A stretch of 64,000 nt of DNA from Alphaproteobacteria bacterium. Its GTDB lineage: Bacteria; Pseudomonadota; Alphaproteobacteria; DSM-16000; Inquilinaceae. A program made the translations under genes and the position numbers. Shown here piece after piece: positions 1 through 10,907 of the stretch. The notes under the pieces are model-generated. The model saw nothing but the letters and a program-made list of their open reading frames with translations. It ran no database searches and had not been told where the DNA came from. The stretch's first letter is position 1; each line of letters begins with the position of its first letter. The stretch is taken from the NCBI GenBank assembly GCA_028284045.1, contig JANQSN010000006.1, positions 1 to 64,000 of the forward strand. Direction: 5' to 3'.

Positions 1-93
1 GCGCCGACAATCTGATCGCAACCGCTGGCTTGCCCATCAATCATGCTCCTCGAATCTCGGGAACATGATCCATTAAACTTCTCGATCAGGACA

Positions 94-1032
94 CTAGCGG
101 TTGGGCGTCGGCCGTCCGGGGCGGGCGGGCTCGCCGGCGGAGCGCTCCTCGGTGCCCAATGCGGTCGCCAGACTTGCGTCGGCGGAGCCCGGCCGCCGCG
201 GCTGCTGCTGGGTCGCGGCCGGCGCCCAGGCGGTCAGCGTCAGGATCTCGAACTGTGCGGGCAGGCGCCCGTCGGCCTCGGCGAACAGGCGGCGATAGAC
301 CGCTTCCGCCTCCGCAAACAGGGCGCGGGGCGGCGGGGTGCGGGGCCGTGCGCGATGGGCCGCGTTCTCGCCCATCGCGCGGAGATCGCGCATCAGCCGA
401 AGCGTATCGGGATAGGTGACCGTCAGCATCTCGGTGTCGACGACCGGCAGCGCGAAGCCGGCGCGCTGCAGGAGGCCGCCGGCGTCGCGCACGTCGGTGA
501 AGGGCGAGACCCGCGGGCTCGCGCCGCCGGACACGATGGTCTCCGCCTCCGTCAGCGCGATCTTCAGCTCGCGCAAGGTCTCCCCGCCGAGCAGCGTCGC
601 CAGGAACAGGCCGTCCGGCCTCAGCGCACGGCGGATCTGGATCAGCGCGCCCGGCAGGTCGTTCACCCAGTGCAGCGACAGATTGCTGGCGATCAGGTCG
701 AACGACGCGTCGGCCAGCGGCAGGGCCTCCTCGTCGGCGACCAGGACGGTCGCACCGGGCCTGAGCGCGGCGGCTCGTCGCGCCATCGCCGCGGAGGGAT
801 CGGTGCCCACCAGCAGCCGCACGCCCTTGCGCCCGTCCAAGGCCCGGCCCAGCGCCCCGTCGCGGCCACCGAGATCGGCCACGACGGGGAAGTCGCGGCG
901 CATGTCGAACAGCCGATCGACCAGCATGTCCGCGGCGTGCCGGAAGAGGAAATCATGCTCGGCGAAGGGGCCGGCGGCGGCCCGGTCGCGGTGGCGGCGA
1001 ACCTGAACGCGGTCGAAGACCTCTGCGGTCAT
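94..1032 (-). CDS. SAM-dependent methyltransferase, NDUFAF5/BioC-like
   Basis: A 312-residue class I methyltransferase. After an N-terminal helix that opens with FDRVQVRRHRDRAA, the SAM-binding motif I is VVADLGGRDGALG (residues about 51-63). It is followed by the acidic loop DEEALPLADASFDLIASNLS and the LHWVNDLPGAL segment typical of BioC/NDUFAF5-type methyltransferase domains. In alphaproteobacteria this family is the homologue of mitochondrial complex I assembly factor NDUFAF5. BioC (malonyl-ACP methyltransferase) is the alternative, and no biotin genes are nearby to favour it. The last 50 residues are Pro/Arg-rich, low-complexity and probably disordered. The gene stands alone and reads toward the left edge of the window. 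The family is clear. The substrate is not. Confidence 0.8.
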   Translation of the reverse strand: MTAEVFDRVQVRRHRDRAAAGPFAEHDFLFRHAADMLVDRLFDMRRDFPVVADLGGRDGALGRALDGRKGVRLLVGTDPSAAMARRAAALRPGATVLVADEEALPLADASFDLIASNLSLHWVNDLPGALIQIRRALRPDGLFLATLLGGETLRELKIALTEAETIVSGGASPRVSPFTDVRDAGGLLQRAGFALPVVDTEMLTVTYPDTLRLMRDLRAMGENAAHRARPRTPPPRALFAEAEAVYRRLFAEADGRLPAQFEILTLTAWAPAATQQQPRRPGSADASLATALGTEERSAGEPARPGRPTPNR

Positions 1033-1149
1033 GACGGCTGTCCTTCGGGGGCGGTGGCCTCGGATCCGGCGGCGGCCGTCGGCCGATCGATTCGCCGCCG
1101 CGACGCCCAGTCGGCGCCGGGGAAGCGCCGGGCTGTTCGGGCGGTCGCG

Positions 1150-1338
1150 TCAGCCCTCGGTATCGTCCTCGCGACGGTGCCCGTCGAGGTGGCGGGCGGC
1201 CGCGCGCTCGGCGGCCGCGTCGGCCGTTCGCTGCGCCTTGGTGCGGCCGTGCCGCGCCCGCGCCGCGGCGGCCTGGCGGTCCTTCTCGTCCCGCGCGCGG
1301 TGCTTGCGGGCGCGGCGCAGATTGACGATCTCGCCCAT
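1150..1338 (-). CDS. DUF4169 family small basic protein
   Basis: A 62-residue, strongly basic protein beginning MGEIVNLRRARKHRARDEKD and ending in RHLDGHRREDDTEG. The N-terminal E-I-V-N-L-R-x-A-R-K block and the R-x-L-D-G-H-R-R ending are the hallmarks of DUF4169, an alphaproteobacterial family of unknown function often found near fumarase and the ribbon-helix-helix gene (here at 7857). I chose the ATG at 1338 because the family motif starts there. The open frame continues upstream to 1509, but that extension is low-complexity and crosses a tandem repeat. Function unknown; probably nucleic-acid-associated judging only from charge. Confidence 0.8.
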   Translation of the reverse strand: MGEIVNLRRARKHRARDEKDRQAAAARARHGRTKAQRTADAAAERAAARHLDGHRREDDTEG

Positions 1339-1377
1339 GATGGCCGGATCTTCGCCCGGGAGCGGCGCCCGGCGCAA

Positions 1378-1436
1378 GCCGCACGGCAGCCCCGGCGTTA
1401 GCCGCACGGCAGCCCCGGCGTTAGCCGCACGGCAGC
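1378..1436. repeat. 23-bp tandem repeat, about 2.6 copies
   Basis: A 23-bp unit starting GCCGCACGGCAGCCCCGGCG occurs at 1378-1400 and 1401-1423, followed by a partial third copy. It lies between the DUF4169 start and the promoter region of the AsmA gene. No function is evident. It is likely slippage-derived. Confidence 0.85.
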
Positions 1437-1664
1437 GTTGTGCGGAGGGCGGTCGGTCGGCCTTTCGATCGCCCCATCGACCGCCTAGTCTTGCCCGAAG
1501 ACAGGGCACCCGGTTGCCCCGTTTGCGTCCGTCCTGCCGGGCGGATAGCTTAGCGCCGGCGGTGCCGGATCGTATCGATCGGAGCGGACTCTCGTGCCAA
1601 ACAGGACGCGTCGGAGGCGTCGGGATTTCCCGGTCGCGAGGCCCGCGGCCCGGTCGGAGCGGCC

Positions 1665-4600
1665 ATGACGCGGTGGCTCGCCGGTGGGGTGGCCGTTCTG
1701 GTGGTCGCCTTGGCGGCGCTGCTGGTCGTGCCCGGCTTCCTCGACTGGACGCAGTATCGCGAGACGGTGTCGGCGCGGCTCGGCGACCTCTTGGGCGTGC
1801 CGGTGCGAATCGACGGCGAGCTGGAGATCAGCTTGCTGCCCGCGCCGGTGATGACCGCCTATGACGTCGTCGTCGACCGCGGTGCCGTCCAAGACGCCGG
1901 CACCGGGCCGGACGGCACCGGCGGCGAGGCGCCGCCGCTCTTGGCCGTCGACATCATCGAGGTCCAGCTCTCCTTGGCGCCGCTGCTGACCGGCGCGGTC
2001 GAGGTCGAACGGGCCGTCCTGGTCAACCCAGAGGCCACCGTGGTCGCCGCGCCGGACGGCATCGACTGGTTCGGCGGCGGCTTGGCCGACCGGGCCGACC
2101 GCGCCGACGGCCAGTCCATGGCGGTTCGGCTGGACCGCCTGACCATCGAGAACGGCTCGGTGCTGTGGCGCGATACCGCCGAGGGGGTCGACCGGCGGGT
2201 CGTCGACATCTTCGCGCAGGCGACCGCCCAGGGCCTGACCGGTCCGGCGGGGATCGTCGGCAGCGCCCGATTGGGCGGGGTCGCCTACACCGTCGACCTA
2301 TCGACCGGTCGCGTGACGGCCGGTGGCGCCCTGCCGATTCGCCTCGCCCTCGGGGTCGACGGCATCGCCGGGGAACTACGGTTCGCCGGCCTGGTGCGCC
2401 TGGCCGAGCGCACCGCCCAGGGCGAGCTGGAGGTCGCCGGGGTCGATCCGGTCGGGCTGTGGGATCGGCTGAACACCGCGTCGGCCCCCGGCGCACCGGT
2501 GCCGGGCCTGCCGGCCGGCGGCGGCATCCGCACCGCAACCGTCGGGCTGGAGGCGAGCGTTGAAGCCGGCTTGGACCAGGTCAGCCTCGACGCATCGGTG
2601 CTCGACATCGCGGGCTCACGGGGTCGTGGCACCATCGTCTGGCAGGCGTCGCCGCCGGGTGATCGGCCGCAGCTCGACATCGCAGCGACTTTCAATCGGG
2701 TCCTGGCCGACGACTGGGTCGATGGGTTTGCCTTGGCGGACCTGGTGCAGCGCCGGCTGGCCGGCGACGGGCCGCTGGTGCCGGCGGGTCTCAGCGCGGC
2801 CGTCGACATCGATCTGGCCGCGGCGACCTGGCGCGACGGCATCCTGCGCAACCTGCGCCTGATCGCGGCCTTGGACGACGGGCACCTTACCTTGAGCCGG
2901 TTGTCGGGCGAACTGCCCGGCAGTAGCGAGCTGACCGTGCATGGCACGGTGACCCCCGACGGCCGGGCCGGCGCGGTCGATCTGGAGGCGGTCGCGGCCG
3001 CGGGCGATCTGCGCGGACTGCTCGCCTGGGCCGGGGTCGATGTCTCCCAAGTGCCGGACACCCGGTTGCGCAGCCTGTCCGGCCAGGTCCGGCTGCGCGG
3101 CCAGCACGACGAATGGCAGCTTCTGGTGCCCGCGCTGTCGGTCGACGGAAGCCGCCTGCAGGGCGGTCTTGCGTGGCGCGACGACGGGGTGCGGCCCGGC
3201 TTCGGCGTACGGCTGGTCGGCGATCATGTCGATCTCGACGACTATCATGTCGACGGCGCCGTCGGCCTGATGCCCGGCGCGCTGGCGGACTGGACGCGGA
3301 TCGATCGGCTGATCGACCTGGCGGATGGGATCGACGCCAACATCGAAATCGATATCGGACCGTTTTCGGTGCACGGCCATTCCGCCGACCGGTTGGAGGT
3401 CGACGCCACGCTGGAGGGTGGCGGCCTGATCCTGCGACGCGCCCGGGTGGCGGGGTTGGACGGGATCGACGCGTCCCTTGAGGGGCGCATCGGCCGCCTC
3501 GACCCGATGGACGACGTGGCGCTGCATGTCGCCGTCGCGGCGGAGCGGGCGGACGTGCTGGCCGACCTGTTGGGGGAGATACGGCCGGCCGACGGCGACG
3601 CGCCGGGAACGTCCGGTTGGCCGGTGCCGTCGGGGGCGGCGGACGACAGGGCGGACGACGGCGCGGCGGCGGAAGCGGCCTCGCCCGCCGCGGCGATGGG
3701 CGCGGACGCGTTGGCCCTGGTGCGGCTCGGCGGCGATCGGCCGTTCGCCGTCGACGGCCGTATCGACGGTGCGGGCGACCGGGTGGTGGCCTCGTTGTCC
3801 GGCACGGTCGCGGAGGGTCACTTCGATCTCGGCGGGGCGATCGACACGCCGTGGCAGGCGCCGCGCTACGATCTGGCGGTGCGCATGGTGTTCGAAGACG
3901 GCGACCGGGCGCGCGAGGCGATGGCGCCGGGCTACCAGCCGCGCGCACCGATCGGTCCGGTGGACCTCTATGCCCAGATCATCGGTCCGCCATCGGCGGT
4001 GGCGCTGGAGGATCTGCGCGTCACCGTCGGGGATCTGGCGGCGGCGGGGCGCGCGGCGATCGAACGGGATCACGAGCGCCCGCGCGTGACGCTGGACCTC
4101 AGGACGGGTGACATCCCGGTGCTCGACTACCTGCCGGCCCCCCGTGTCCGCCTCAGCGCGTCCGCGCCGGATATGCGATGGAGTTCGGCCCCACTCGACC
4201 TCGCGCTGTTCGACAGGCTCGACGCCGACCTGCGCTTGACGGCCGCTGGCCTGCGCTTCGGCGATCTCGCCATCGCCGATGTCGCCGGTCGGGCGGTGCT
4301 GCGCGACGGTGCGCTGGATATCGGCGGTCTGGACGGGGAAATCTTCGGCGGTCGTTTGGGCCTGAGCGGCCGACTGGCCGCCGGCGACCCGGTGGAGATG
4401 GTCGCGGACCTCACCCTGGTCGATGCCGATCTCGCCGGGGCGCTGGCGGGGCTGTTGGGGCTGGAGGGGCTCTCCGGAACCGTGTCTCTGGGCATCGATG
4501 CGACCGGGCAGGGCCGGTCGACGGCGGAGCTGGCGCGGAGCCTCGACGGCGAGGGCCTGGTGACCGTCCGCGACGGCGCGATCCAGGACCTGGACCTCGC

Positions 4601-5135
4601 CCGGATCGAGCGGGCGGTCAGCGAGCTGGAGGAGCCGATTGGCTTCCTCGACGAGCTGACCGCGGCCCTGGAAGGCGGCCGTACCGGCATACAGGCCCTG
4701 AACGCGCGGTTCGCCGTCGTGGGTGGGATCGCCCATACCGAGGACCTGTCGATCGTCACGCCGGCCGGCCGGGCGGAGGGACGGGGGCTGGTGGATCTTG
4801 CCGACCAGCGGGTCGATCTCAGCAACGACTTCACCCTGTTCGGCGCACCGGAGGCGCCCCCCTTCGTCGTGCAGGTCCTTGGGCCGCTCTCCAGCCCGGT
4901 GCGTCGATCGCAGACGCAGGCCCTGCAGGCCTATTTCGGGCGCCGCGCGGCGGAAGCGCTGGCCGAGCGGTTCGACGATCTGATCGTCGACGAGGATGCA
5001 CCCACCGACCGCGACACATCGCCCGCTGCTGGGTCCGCCCCCGGGTCCGCCCCCGGGACGAACGACGGTCGGACCGGTGTCGGCGAGACGGCGTCGGAGC
5101 CGCCCGCGACCGCCAACGACCCCCCCGGCGGCTGA
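1665..5135 (+). CDS. AsmA family protein
   Basis: An 1156-residue envelope protein. One N-terminal membrane anchor (residues about 4-27, ending VVPGFLDWTQYR) is followed by the AsmA signature region: two short helices, then LLGVPVRIDGELEISLLPAP, the phrase shared by AsmA/TamB-type proteins. The rest is long alternating beta-strand sequence expected to form a bridge-like periplasmic beta-groove. The C-terminal AsmA-like module lies at about 900-1110, and the last 50 residues are a Pro/Gly/Thr-rich tail. AsmA-family proteins are implicated in moving phospholipids between inner and outer membranes. No operon partner is seen. The histidine kinase starts 130 bp downstream and may be co-transcribed. 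Confidence 0.88.
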   Translation: MTRWLAGGVAVLVVALAALLVVPGFLDWTQYRETVSARLGDLLGVPVRIDGELEISLLPAPVMTAYDVVVDRGAVQDAGTGPDGTGGEAPPLLAVDIIEVQLSLAPLLTGAVEVERAVLVNPEATVVAAPDGIDWFGGGLADRADRADGQSMAVRLDRLTIENGSVLWRDTAEGVDRRVVDIFAQATAQGLTGPAGIVGSARLGGVAYTVDLSTGRVTAGGALPIRLALGVDGIAGELRFAGLVRLAERTAQGELEVAGVDPVGLWDRLNTASAPGAPVPGLPAGGGIRTATVGLEASVEAGLDQVSLDASVLDIAGSRGRGTIVWQASPPGDRPQLDIAATFNRVLADDWVDGFALADLVQRRLAGDGPLVPAGLSAAVDIDLAAATWRDGILRNLRLIAALDDGHLTLSRLSGELPGSSELTVHGTVTPDGRAGAVDLEAVAAAGDLRGLLAWAGVDVSQVPDTRLRSLSGQVRLRGQHDEWQLLVPALSVDGSRLQGGLAWRDDGVRPGFGVRLVGDHVDLDDYHVDGAVGLMPGALADWTRIDRLIDLADGIDANIEIDIGPFSVHGHSADRLEVDATLEGGGLILRRARVAGLDGIDASLEGRIGRLDPMDDVALHVAVAAERADVLADLLGEIRPADGDAPGTSGWPVPSGAADDRADDGAAAEAASPAAAMGADALALVRLGGDRPFAVDGRIDGAGDRVVASLSGTVAEGHFDLGGAIDTPWQAPRYDLAVRMVFEDGDRAREAMAPGYQPRAPIGPVDLYAQIIGPPSAVALEDLRVTVGDLAAAGRAAIERDHERPRVTLDLRTGDIPVLDYLPAPRVRLSASAPDMRWSSAPLDLALFDRLDADLRLTAAGLRFGDLAIADVAGRAVLRDGALDIGGLDGEIFGGRLGLSGRLAAGDPVEMVADLTLVDADLAGALAGLLGLEGLSGTVSLGIDATGQGRSTAELARSLDGEGLVTVRDGAIQDLDLARIERAVSELEEPIGFLDELTAALEGGRTGIQALNARFAVVGGIAHTEDLSIVTPAGRAEGRGLVDLADQRVDLSNDFTLFGAPEAPPFVVQVLGPLSSPVRRSQTQALQAYFGRRAAEALAERFDDLIVDEDAPTDRDTSPAAGSAPGSAPGTNDGRTGVGETASEPPATANDPPGG

Positions 5136-5265
5136 GCTTTAAGCCGACTTTAACCGGGCTTGGCGATTCTCGTTTGGTATTGGAGGTGATGCAGATCGGG
5201 CCGTCGGGTGCATTCACGCCCGCCCGCTGACGGCCCGCGCCAGAGCGCCTCCGGAGGGCCATCCC

Positions 5266-7641
5266 ATGGGGCTGACAGTGCTCTTCGGCAACTGCCGGGC
5301 GGGGTTCCGCCTGGTCTGGGCGTGTTGGGTCCTGCTACTTCTGGCGATCTGCGCCGGCCCGACCTTCTTGACATCGCCACATGCGGAGCCGGCCGCCACA
5401 CATGCCGGCGGACCGGGCCTTGATGCCCCCGCGCCCGCGCGACCGCTGGGCCCGGCGCTGCCCGGTCTCCTGGCCGCTGCCGGCCGCGGTCGGCGGCGCA
5501 AGCCGGTCGACGGCGGTCTCGCCCGGTGCTCGGTTGAGGACGAAACGGTCGGGGTCGACGGCGATGTGGCGGGCGGGGCGCCCGCGGTCGATCGGACGGC
5601 GGAGACGTCGCACCCTGCGGCCGATGGCGAGGACCCGGCTCCCTGGCGCGGCGCGGCGGCAGCCGGCGCGCACACGGCGGAGATCGCCCGCCTCAACCGT
5701 CTGGTGGAGCACCGGGCGCGCGAGGTCGTCTGCCTGCAGGACCGCTGGGCCGACCTGTTCGAGTTGAGCGCGGTCGCCCAGCTCGTCATCGATCCGGACA
5801 GGCGGGTCGTCCACGACGCCAATCCCGCGGCAGCGGCGGCCTACGGATACGTCCGGGCCGATATGGTCGGCCTGCCTTTGGACAAGCTTGCCGCGGCCCC
5901 GGATGTGGCAGCGCTGCTGGGCGTCGACGACCGCTCGTCGACGCGCCCGGCGCGACACCGGCGCGCGGACGGGACGGCCTGGGCGGTGGTCGTCGAGGTG
6001 TCGCCGATCGTCCTGGCGGGCGGCGAGCGGATCGTCGCCTCGGTCCGCGCCGCCCGGATCGGCGAGGAGACCGAGACGCCGCTGCGCACGCCGAGCGGCC
6101 CGCAGGACCGTTTCGACGAGGTGATCGGCCTCCCCTTCTATCGCAAGGACGCGACCGGCCGCTTCATCGCCTGCAACCGGGCTTTCGCCGCGCTGCTCGG
6201 CCGGCGGCAGGACGCTATCATCGGTCGTCGCGCGACCGACATCGCCGATGGGCAGATCGCTGCCGACGAGGAGAGGATCGACGGTGACCTGTTGGCGCAT
6301 CCGACATCGGTCAGCTACGAGGCGCAGTGGCGCCTCGCCGACGGCCGACACCGGGATCTGCTGATCACCAAGAGCGTGCTGCGCGATGCCGGCGGCCGGC
6401 CGGAGGAGGTCGCCGGGATCGTCGTCGACATCACCGACTACAAGGAAGCCGGCTTCGAGGCCGAACGGGCCCGGGCGCGCTTCGAGACGGTGGTGAACAA
6501 TCTCGATACCGCCGTCTACGTGGTGGACCGGGCGGGCGAGCGCGTGCTGTTCGTCAACCGCCATGCCCGGGCGCTGGCCTGCCAGGCGGTCGGCACCGAC
6601 CGGGTCGCCGTGCCCGGCCCGTGCCTGGACCAGGACTTCGATGCCTTGCTGGATCGGCGCGGGATCCCGCGCCCGGTTCAGGTGCGCGAGCAGTTCGATC
6701 CGGTCCGCGGCCTGTGGACGGAGATCCGCGACCAGGCGATCGTCTGGACCGACGGCCGCTTGGCCCGCCTGCAGATCATCACCGACATCACCGAGCGGCG
6801 GACCCACCAGCTGGCGCTGGAAGAGCGCAACGCGCGGATTGCCGAACAGGCCGACCATCTGAGCGACCTGGCCGACCGTCTGGAGAAGGCTCGCAGCGCC
6901 GCGGTCGAGGCGCGTCGCCAGGCCGAACGGGCGAACCGCGCCAAGAGCGCCTTTCTGGCCACCATGAGCCACGAGCTGCGAACGCCGCTGAACTGCATTC
7001 TGGGGTTCTCCGAGCTGCTGCGCGACGGCCTGCTTGGCGATCCGACGCCGGAGCGCACGGCGGAGTATGCCGGCGACATCCACGCCAGCGGCCGCTACCT
7101 GTTGGACCTGATCAACGATCTCCTGGACCTGTCGCGGATCGAGAGCGGCAAGGTCGAGTTGGACCGCGCGGCCGTGTCGATCGGCCGGCTGGTGGAGGAT
7201 TGCCGCCGCCTCGTCGCACCGCGGGCGGCGTCGGGGGATGTCCGGCTGTGCGCGGAGATCGCCGGCGATCTGCCCGCCGTCTTCGCCGACGAGCGGGCGG
7301 TCAAGCAGGTGGTGCTGAACCTGCTGTCCAATGCGCTCAAGTTCACCGCGCCGGGCGGCACGGTTCGCATAGAGGTCGTCCGGCGGGCCGACGGTATGAT
7401 CGAATGCCTGGTTGCCGACGACGGCTGCGGCATCCCGGCAAACCGGCTGGCCCGGATCTGGGAGCCGTTCGAGCAGGCCGACAACGTCTATACCCGGTCC
7501 GATGTCGGAACCGGCCTCGGCCTGACATTGGTGCGGTCGCTGGTGCGTCTGCACGGCGGCGAGGTGGATCTGCAGAGCACGCTGGGCGTCGGCACCACCG
7601 TGCGCGTCGCCCTGCCCGCGGTCGACGGTCCGTCCCATTGA
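5266..7641 (+). CDS. multi-PAS hybrid-type sensor histidine kinase without receiver
   Basis: A 791-residue membrane-anchored sensor kinase. It has one hydrophobic segment (about residues 12-34), then an Ala/Pro-rich linker to about 150. Three PAS-like domains follow (about 160-265, 285-395 and 405-510); the second starts at LPFYRKDATGRFIACNRAFA and ends in a typical PAC stretch GIVVDITDYKE. A coiled linker leads to HisKA with the phospho-acceptor His569 in FLATMSHELRTPLN. The HATPase_c domain has N-box NLLSNALKF, G1 DDGCGIP and G2 GTGLGLTL. No receiver domain or cognate regulator is adjacent. The nearest Hpt/REC proteins are 2-4 kb away on the other strand, and a link to them is only a possibility. 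Confidence 0.9.
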   Translation: MGLTVLFGNCRAGFRLVWACWVLLLLAICAGPTFLTSPHAEPAATHAGGPGLDAPAPARPLGPALPGLLAAAGRGRRRKPVDGGLARCSVEDETVGVDGDVAGGAPAVDRTAETSHPAADGEDPAPWRGAAAAGAHTAEIARLNRLVEHRAREVVCLQDRWADLFELSAVAQLVIDPDRRVVHDANPAAAAAYGYVRADMVGLPLDKLAAAPDVAALLGVDDRSSTRPARHRRADGTAWAVVVEVSPIVLAGGERIVASVRAARIGEETETPLRTPSGPQDRFDEVIGLPFYRKDATGRFIACNRAFAALLGRRQDAIIGRRATDIADGQIAADEERIDGDLLAHPTSVSYEAQWRLADGRHRDLLITKSVLRDAGGRPEEVAGIVVDITDYKEAGFEAERARARFETVVNNLDTAVYVVDRAGERVLFVNRHARALACQAVGTDRVAVPGPCLDQDFDALLDRRGIPRPVQVREQFDPVRGLWTEIRDQAIVWTDGRLARLQIITDITERRTHQLALEERNARIAEQADHLSDLADRLEKARSAAVEARRQAERANRAKSAFLATMSHELRTPLNCILGFSELLRDGLLGDPTPERTAEYAGDIHASGRYLLDLINDLLDLSRIESGKVELDRAAVSIGRLVEDCRRLVAPRAASGDVRLCAEIAGDLPAVFADERAVKQVVLNLLSNALKFTAPGGTVRIEVVRRADGMIECLVADDGCGIPANRLARIWEPFEQADNVYTRSDVGTGLGLTLVRSLVRLHGGEVDLQSTLGVGTTVRVALPAVDGPSH

Positions 7642-7643
7642 AG

Positions 7644-7814
7644 CCCTCCCCCTTGATGGGGAAGGGTGGGGTGGGGGTGATCCTTGCCGGCGGGAGAGTC
7701 GGGTGAGGAAAGCCCTCTCATGGTGCTGTCGGATGGGTGCGGACATTGCGGCGGAAGATCACGGCCGCGGCGGCATCACCCCCACCCGAACCCTCCCCCA
7801 TCAAGGGGGAGGGG
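7644..7814 (+). repeat. dispersed palindromic element, copy 1 (MITE/BIME-like)
   Basis: Two inverted arms (7644-7680 and 7776-7814), each containing a C-rich/G-rich hairpin of the form CCCTCCCCC-loop-GGGGGAGGG plus GGTGGGGGTGA, enclose about 95 bp. The second copy is at 55768-55960 in the opposite orientation. Not only the arms but also part of the core match: GATCCTTG next to one arm, and a G-G-G-T-[A/G]-CGGAC-[A/G]-TTGCGGCG block in the middle. The right arm followed by TTTTT (7816-7820) can also terminate the histidine kinase transcript. Confidence 0.8.
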
Positions 7815-7820
7815 CTTTTT
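7791..7820 (+). terminator. intrinsic terminator formed by the repeat arm
   Basis: Stem CCCTCCCCC (7791-7799) pairs with GGGGGAGGG (7805-7813) and is followed by G-C-TTTTT. It lies downstream of the histidine kinase gene on the plus strand, so the mobile palindrome may double as its terminator. Confidence 0.6.
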
Positions 7821-7856
7821 CTGGAGATCGATTCAGCCTGCTGGTCTGATCGAACC

Positions 7857-8106
7857 TCACGACGGGCTTCCCGGACGCTGCGCCGCCCGCGCCAAGGCGA
7901 AGACGCGCAAGGCGCTGGCCAGAGAGGCGGGGCGGTTGCGGTCGATCTCCGCGACCAAGGATGCCAGCGATCGGCCGTCGTCCCGGGCAATCGCGTCCAG
8001 CGTGTCCCAGAAGGCCTGCTCCAGCCGGACGCTGGTGGCGTGCCCGGCGATGGTCAGCGAGCGCTTGACCGTCCGGTGTCCGGCCGGATCGGCCGGCCCC
8101 GCCGGG

Positions 8107-8114
<8 letters not shown>
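7857..8114 (-). CDS. ribbon-helix-helix domain protein (RHH_4)
   Basis: An 85-residue protein with the compact core [19 protein letters not shown], then [24 protein letters not shown]. This is the beta-strand/helix/helix pattern of the RHH_4 family common in alphaproteobacteria beside fumC. It presumably binds DNA as a dimer, but no target is known. Its start overlaps the end of fumC by 8 bp (ends at 8107), so the two are translationally coupled, with fumC first. DUF4169, the other usual member of this neighbourhood, is 6.5 kb away at 1150. Confidence 0.82.
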
Positions 8115-9525
<1,411 letters not shown>

Positions 9526-9647
9526 GGGACGGGTCGCCGGCGGTGACGGAGAGGCCGTGGCGGTCGTGATGGGTCCGTCGCAACGGTTCGGCGGTGCCGA
9601 GGCCGCCAGCTTACCCCGCATCCCTAAACGGCGCGAGGCCGCCGGCG

Positions 9648-10187
9648 TCATGCCTCTTCCTGGAACAGCACCTCTTCGGTCAGCGTGTTCAGCCGCTCGA
9701 TGATCTTCGGGCCGGCCTTGCCGCCCTCTCCCTCGATGCGGTTGTCCAGGATGCGCTTGATGACGTCGGCGTGCAGCCGGATCAGCCGTACCAGCCGATC
9801 CGCCGACAGATGCGGCATCTTCAAGATCTCGTTCAGCGCGCCGGCGACCTGGGAGACCAGGGGATAGCCGAAGGTGCCGCCCTGGCCGCGCATGTCGTGG
9901 CTGAGCCGGCGAAGCTGCAGGACGATGTCGGTGCGCCGCGCGGGATCGGCGTCGTCGAGCCCGCCTTCCAGCGTCTCTTCCAACAGGTCGAGGTCGCGAT
10001 AGACCCACTCCATATACTGGTCCTTCAGGGCGGACAGGGCGCGTTCCGCCCGATGAAGGCAGGCATCGGGAATCGGGCCGCCGAGCTTGGCCCCGAGGAT
10101 GTTTTCCAAGGAGATCTCCTCATAGGGGAAGCCGCGCGCGCTGATGCGATGGATCACCTTCGGGCGCCGGATGCTGCTGACGCTCAT
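9648..10187 (-). CDS. Hpt-domain phosphotransfer protein (copy B)
   Basis: A 179-residue helical protein with the histidine phosphotransfer signature [19 protein letters not shown]. His97 is the predicted phosphorylated residue. Its start overlaps the upstream response regulator stop by 4 bp (ATGA), so it is co-translated with that REC protein. The same His-x2-[KR]-GQG-x-TFGY pattern occurs in the other Hpt at 11528, showing that the two arose by duplication. There is no histidine kinase domain. It should relay phosphate between a hybrid kinase and the REC proteins. Partners are unknown. Confidence 0.85.
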   Translation of the reverse strand: MSVSSIRRPKVIHRISARGFPYEEISLENILGAKLGGPIPDACLHRAERALSALKDQYMEWVYRDLDLLEETLEGGLDDADPARRTDIVLQLRRLSHDMRGQGGTFGYPLVSQVAGALNEILKMPHLSADRLVRLIRLHADVIKRILDNRIEGEGGKAGPKIIERLNTLTEEVLFQEEA

Positions 10188-10801
10188 GCGACCGTGCCTC
10201 TCTCCAGGTCGTGCAGCAGCGCCTCTGCCGACTGCTCGTGGCGCTGTTCGGAGAGCGCCCGCTCGACGGGATCCTCGCTCGGCGGCGGTCCCGCCTCCGG
10301 ACTGCGGCGGTCCAGGCCACCCAGCCGCACGGAGCGGCGGCGGCGATCCGGCCCGAAATACCGGCGGCTGGAGATGTAGTTGCGCGGCCGCACGATCACG
10401 GCGTTCAGCCGGGTGCGCAGGCTGACCGGGGTGATCGGTTTGGCCAGGAATTCGTTCGCACCAGCGTCGCGCGCCAAGGCCAGGACCTCCGGCGTTGCCT
10501 CGCTGGTCATCAAGACGATCGGGATGAACGGGTCGCCCCGGTTGCGGCGCAGGCGCCGGGTCAACTCCAGGCCGTCATGCTCCGGCATCTGATAGTCGAC
10601 CAGCATCAGGTCGGGCTGAAACGCATGCAGCTTCTTCAGCACCTCGGCGTAGCCGGTGGCTTCGCAGATGCGCTGCACGCCGAAGGCCACCAGGATCGTG
10701 CGGATCACCCAGCGCGTCTCTTCATGGTCGTCGACGACCATGACGCGCAGCCGGTCCACCTTCGCCAACAGCGGGCCACCGGCAGCCAGGACCGTCGACA
10801 T
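10184..10801 (-). CDS. single-domain response regulator with FGPDRRR tail (copy B)
   Basis: A 205-residue receiver protein. The acidic pair is in VMVVDDHEETR, the phospho-acceptor is Asp69 in LMLVDYQMP, the switch Thr/Ser is in LMTSEAT, and the conserved Lys is in FLAKPIT. There is no DNA-binding output domain. The C-terminal 60 residues are Arg/Pro-rich and contain RRYFGPDRRRRS and a second LDRRSPEAG. I chose the ATG at 10801 because the REC fold starts just after it; the upstream frame is non-homologous. It overlaps the Hpt gene downstream by 4 bp. Confidence 0.87.
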   Translation of the reverse strand: MSTVLAAGGPLLAKVDRLRVMVVDDHEETRWVIRTILVAFGVQRICEATGYAEVLKKLHAFQPDLMLVDYQMPEHDGLELTRRLRRNRGDPFIPIVLMTSEATPEVLALARDAGANEFLAKPITPVSLRTRLNAVIVRPRNYISSRRYFGPDRRRRSVRLGGLDRRSPEAGPPPSEDPVERALSEQRHEQSAEALLHDLERGTVA

Positions 10802-10907
10802 CGTCACCTCCCCCCTGCCGGGCCGGCCGTCGATAGGGCCACGCGCGGGTGCCGGCGCACGGGGGCCGGCCCTACGGACCCGGTGTGCGCCCCGGCGATC
10901 CGGGCCG

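Noticed and set aside
2616..4736. A 706-codon minus-strand frame antisense to the AsmA gene
   Set aside because: Composition artefact; no motif, no ribosome site, and it opposes a gene with clear family features.
5335..7746. An 803-codon minus-strand frame across the histidine kinase
   Set aside because: It is the reverse of a kinase with intact HisKA and HATPase motifs; its own product has none.
7644..7814. The C-rich palindrome arms as a short CRISPR array
   Set aside because: Only two inverted arms with no regular spacers and no cas genes; the second copy elsewhere shows a dispersed repeat.
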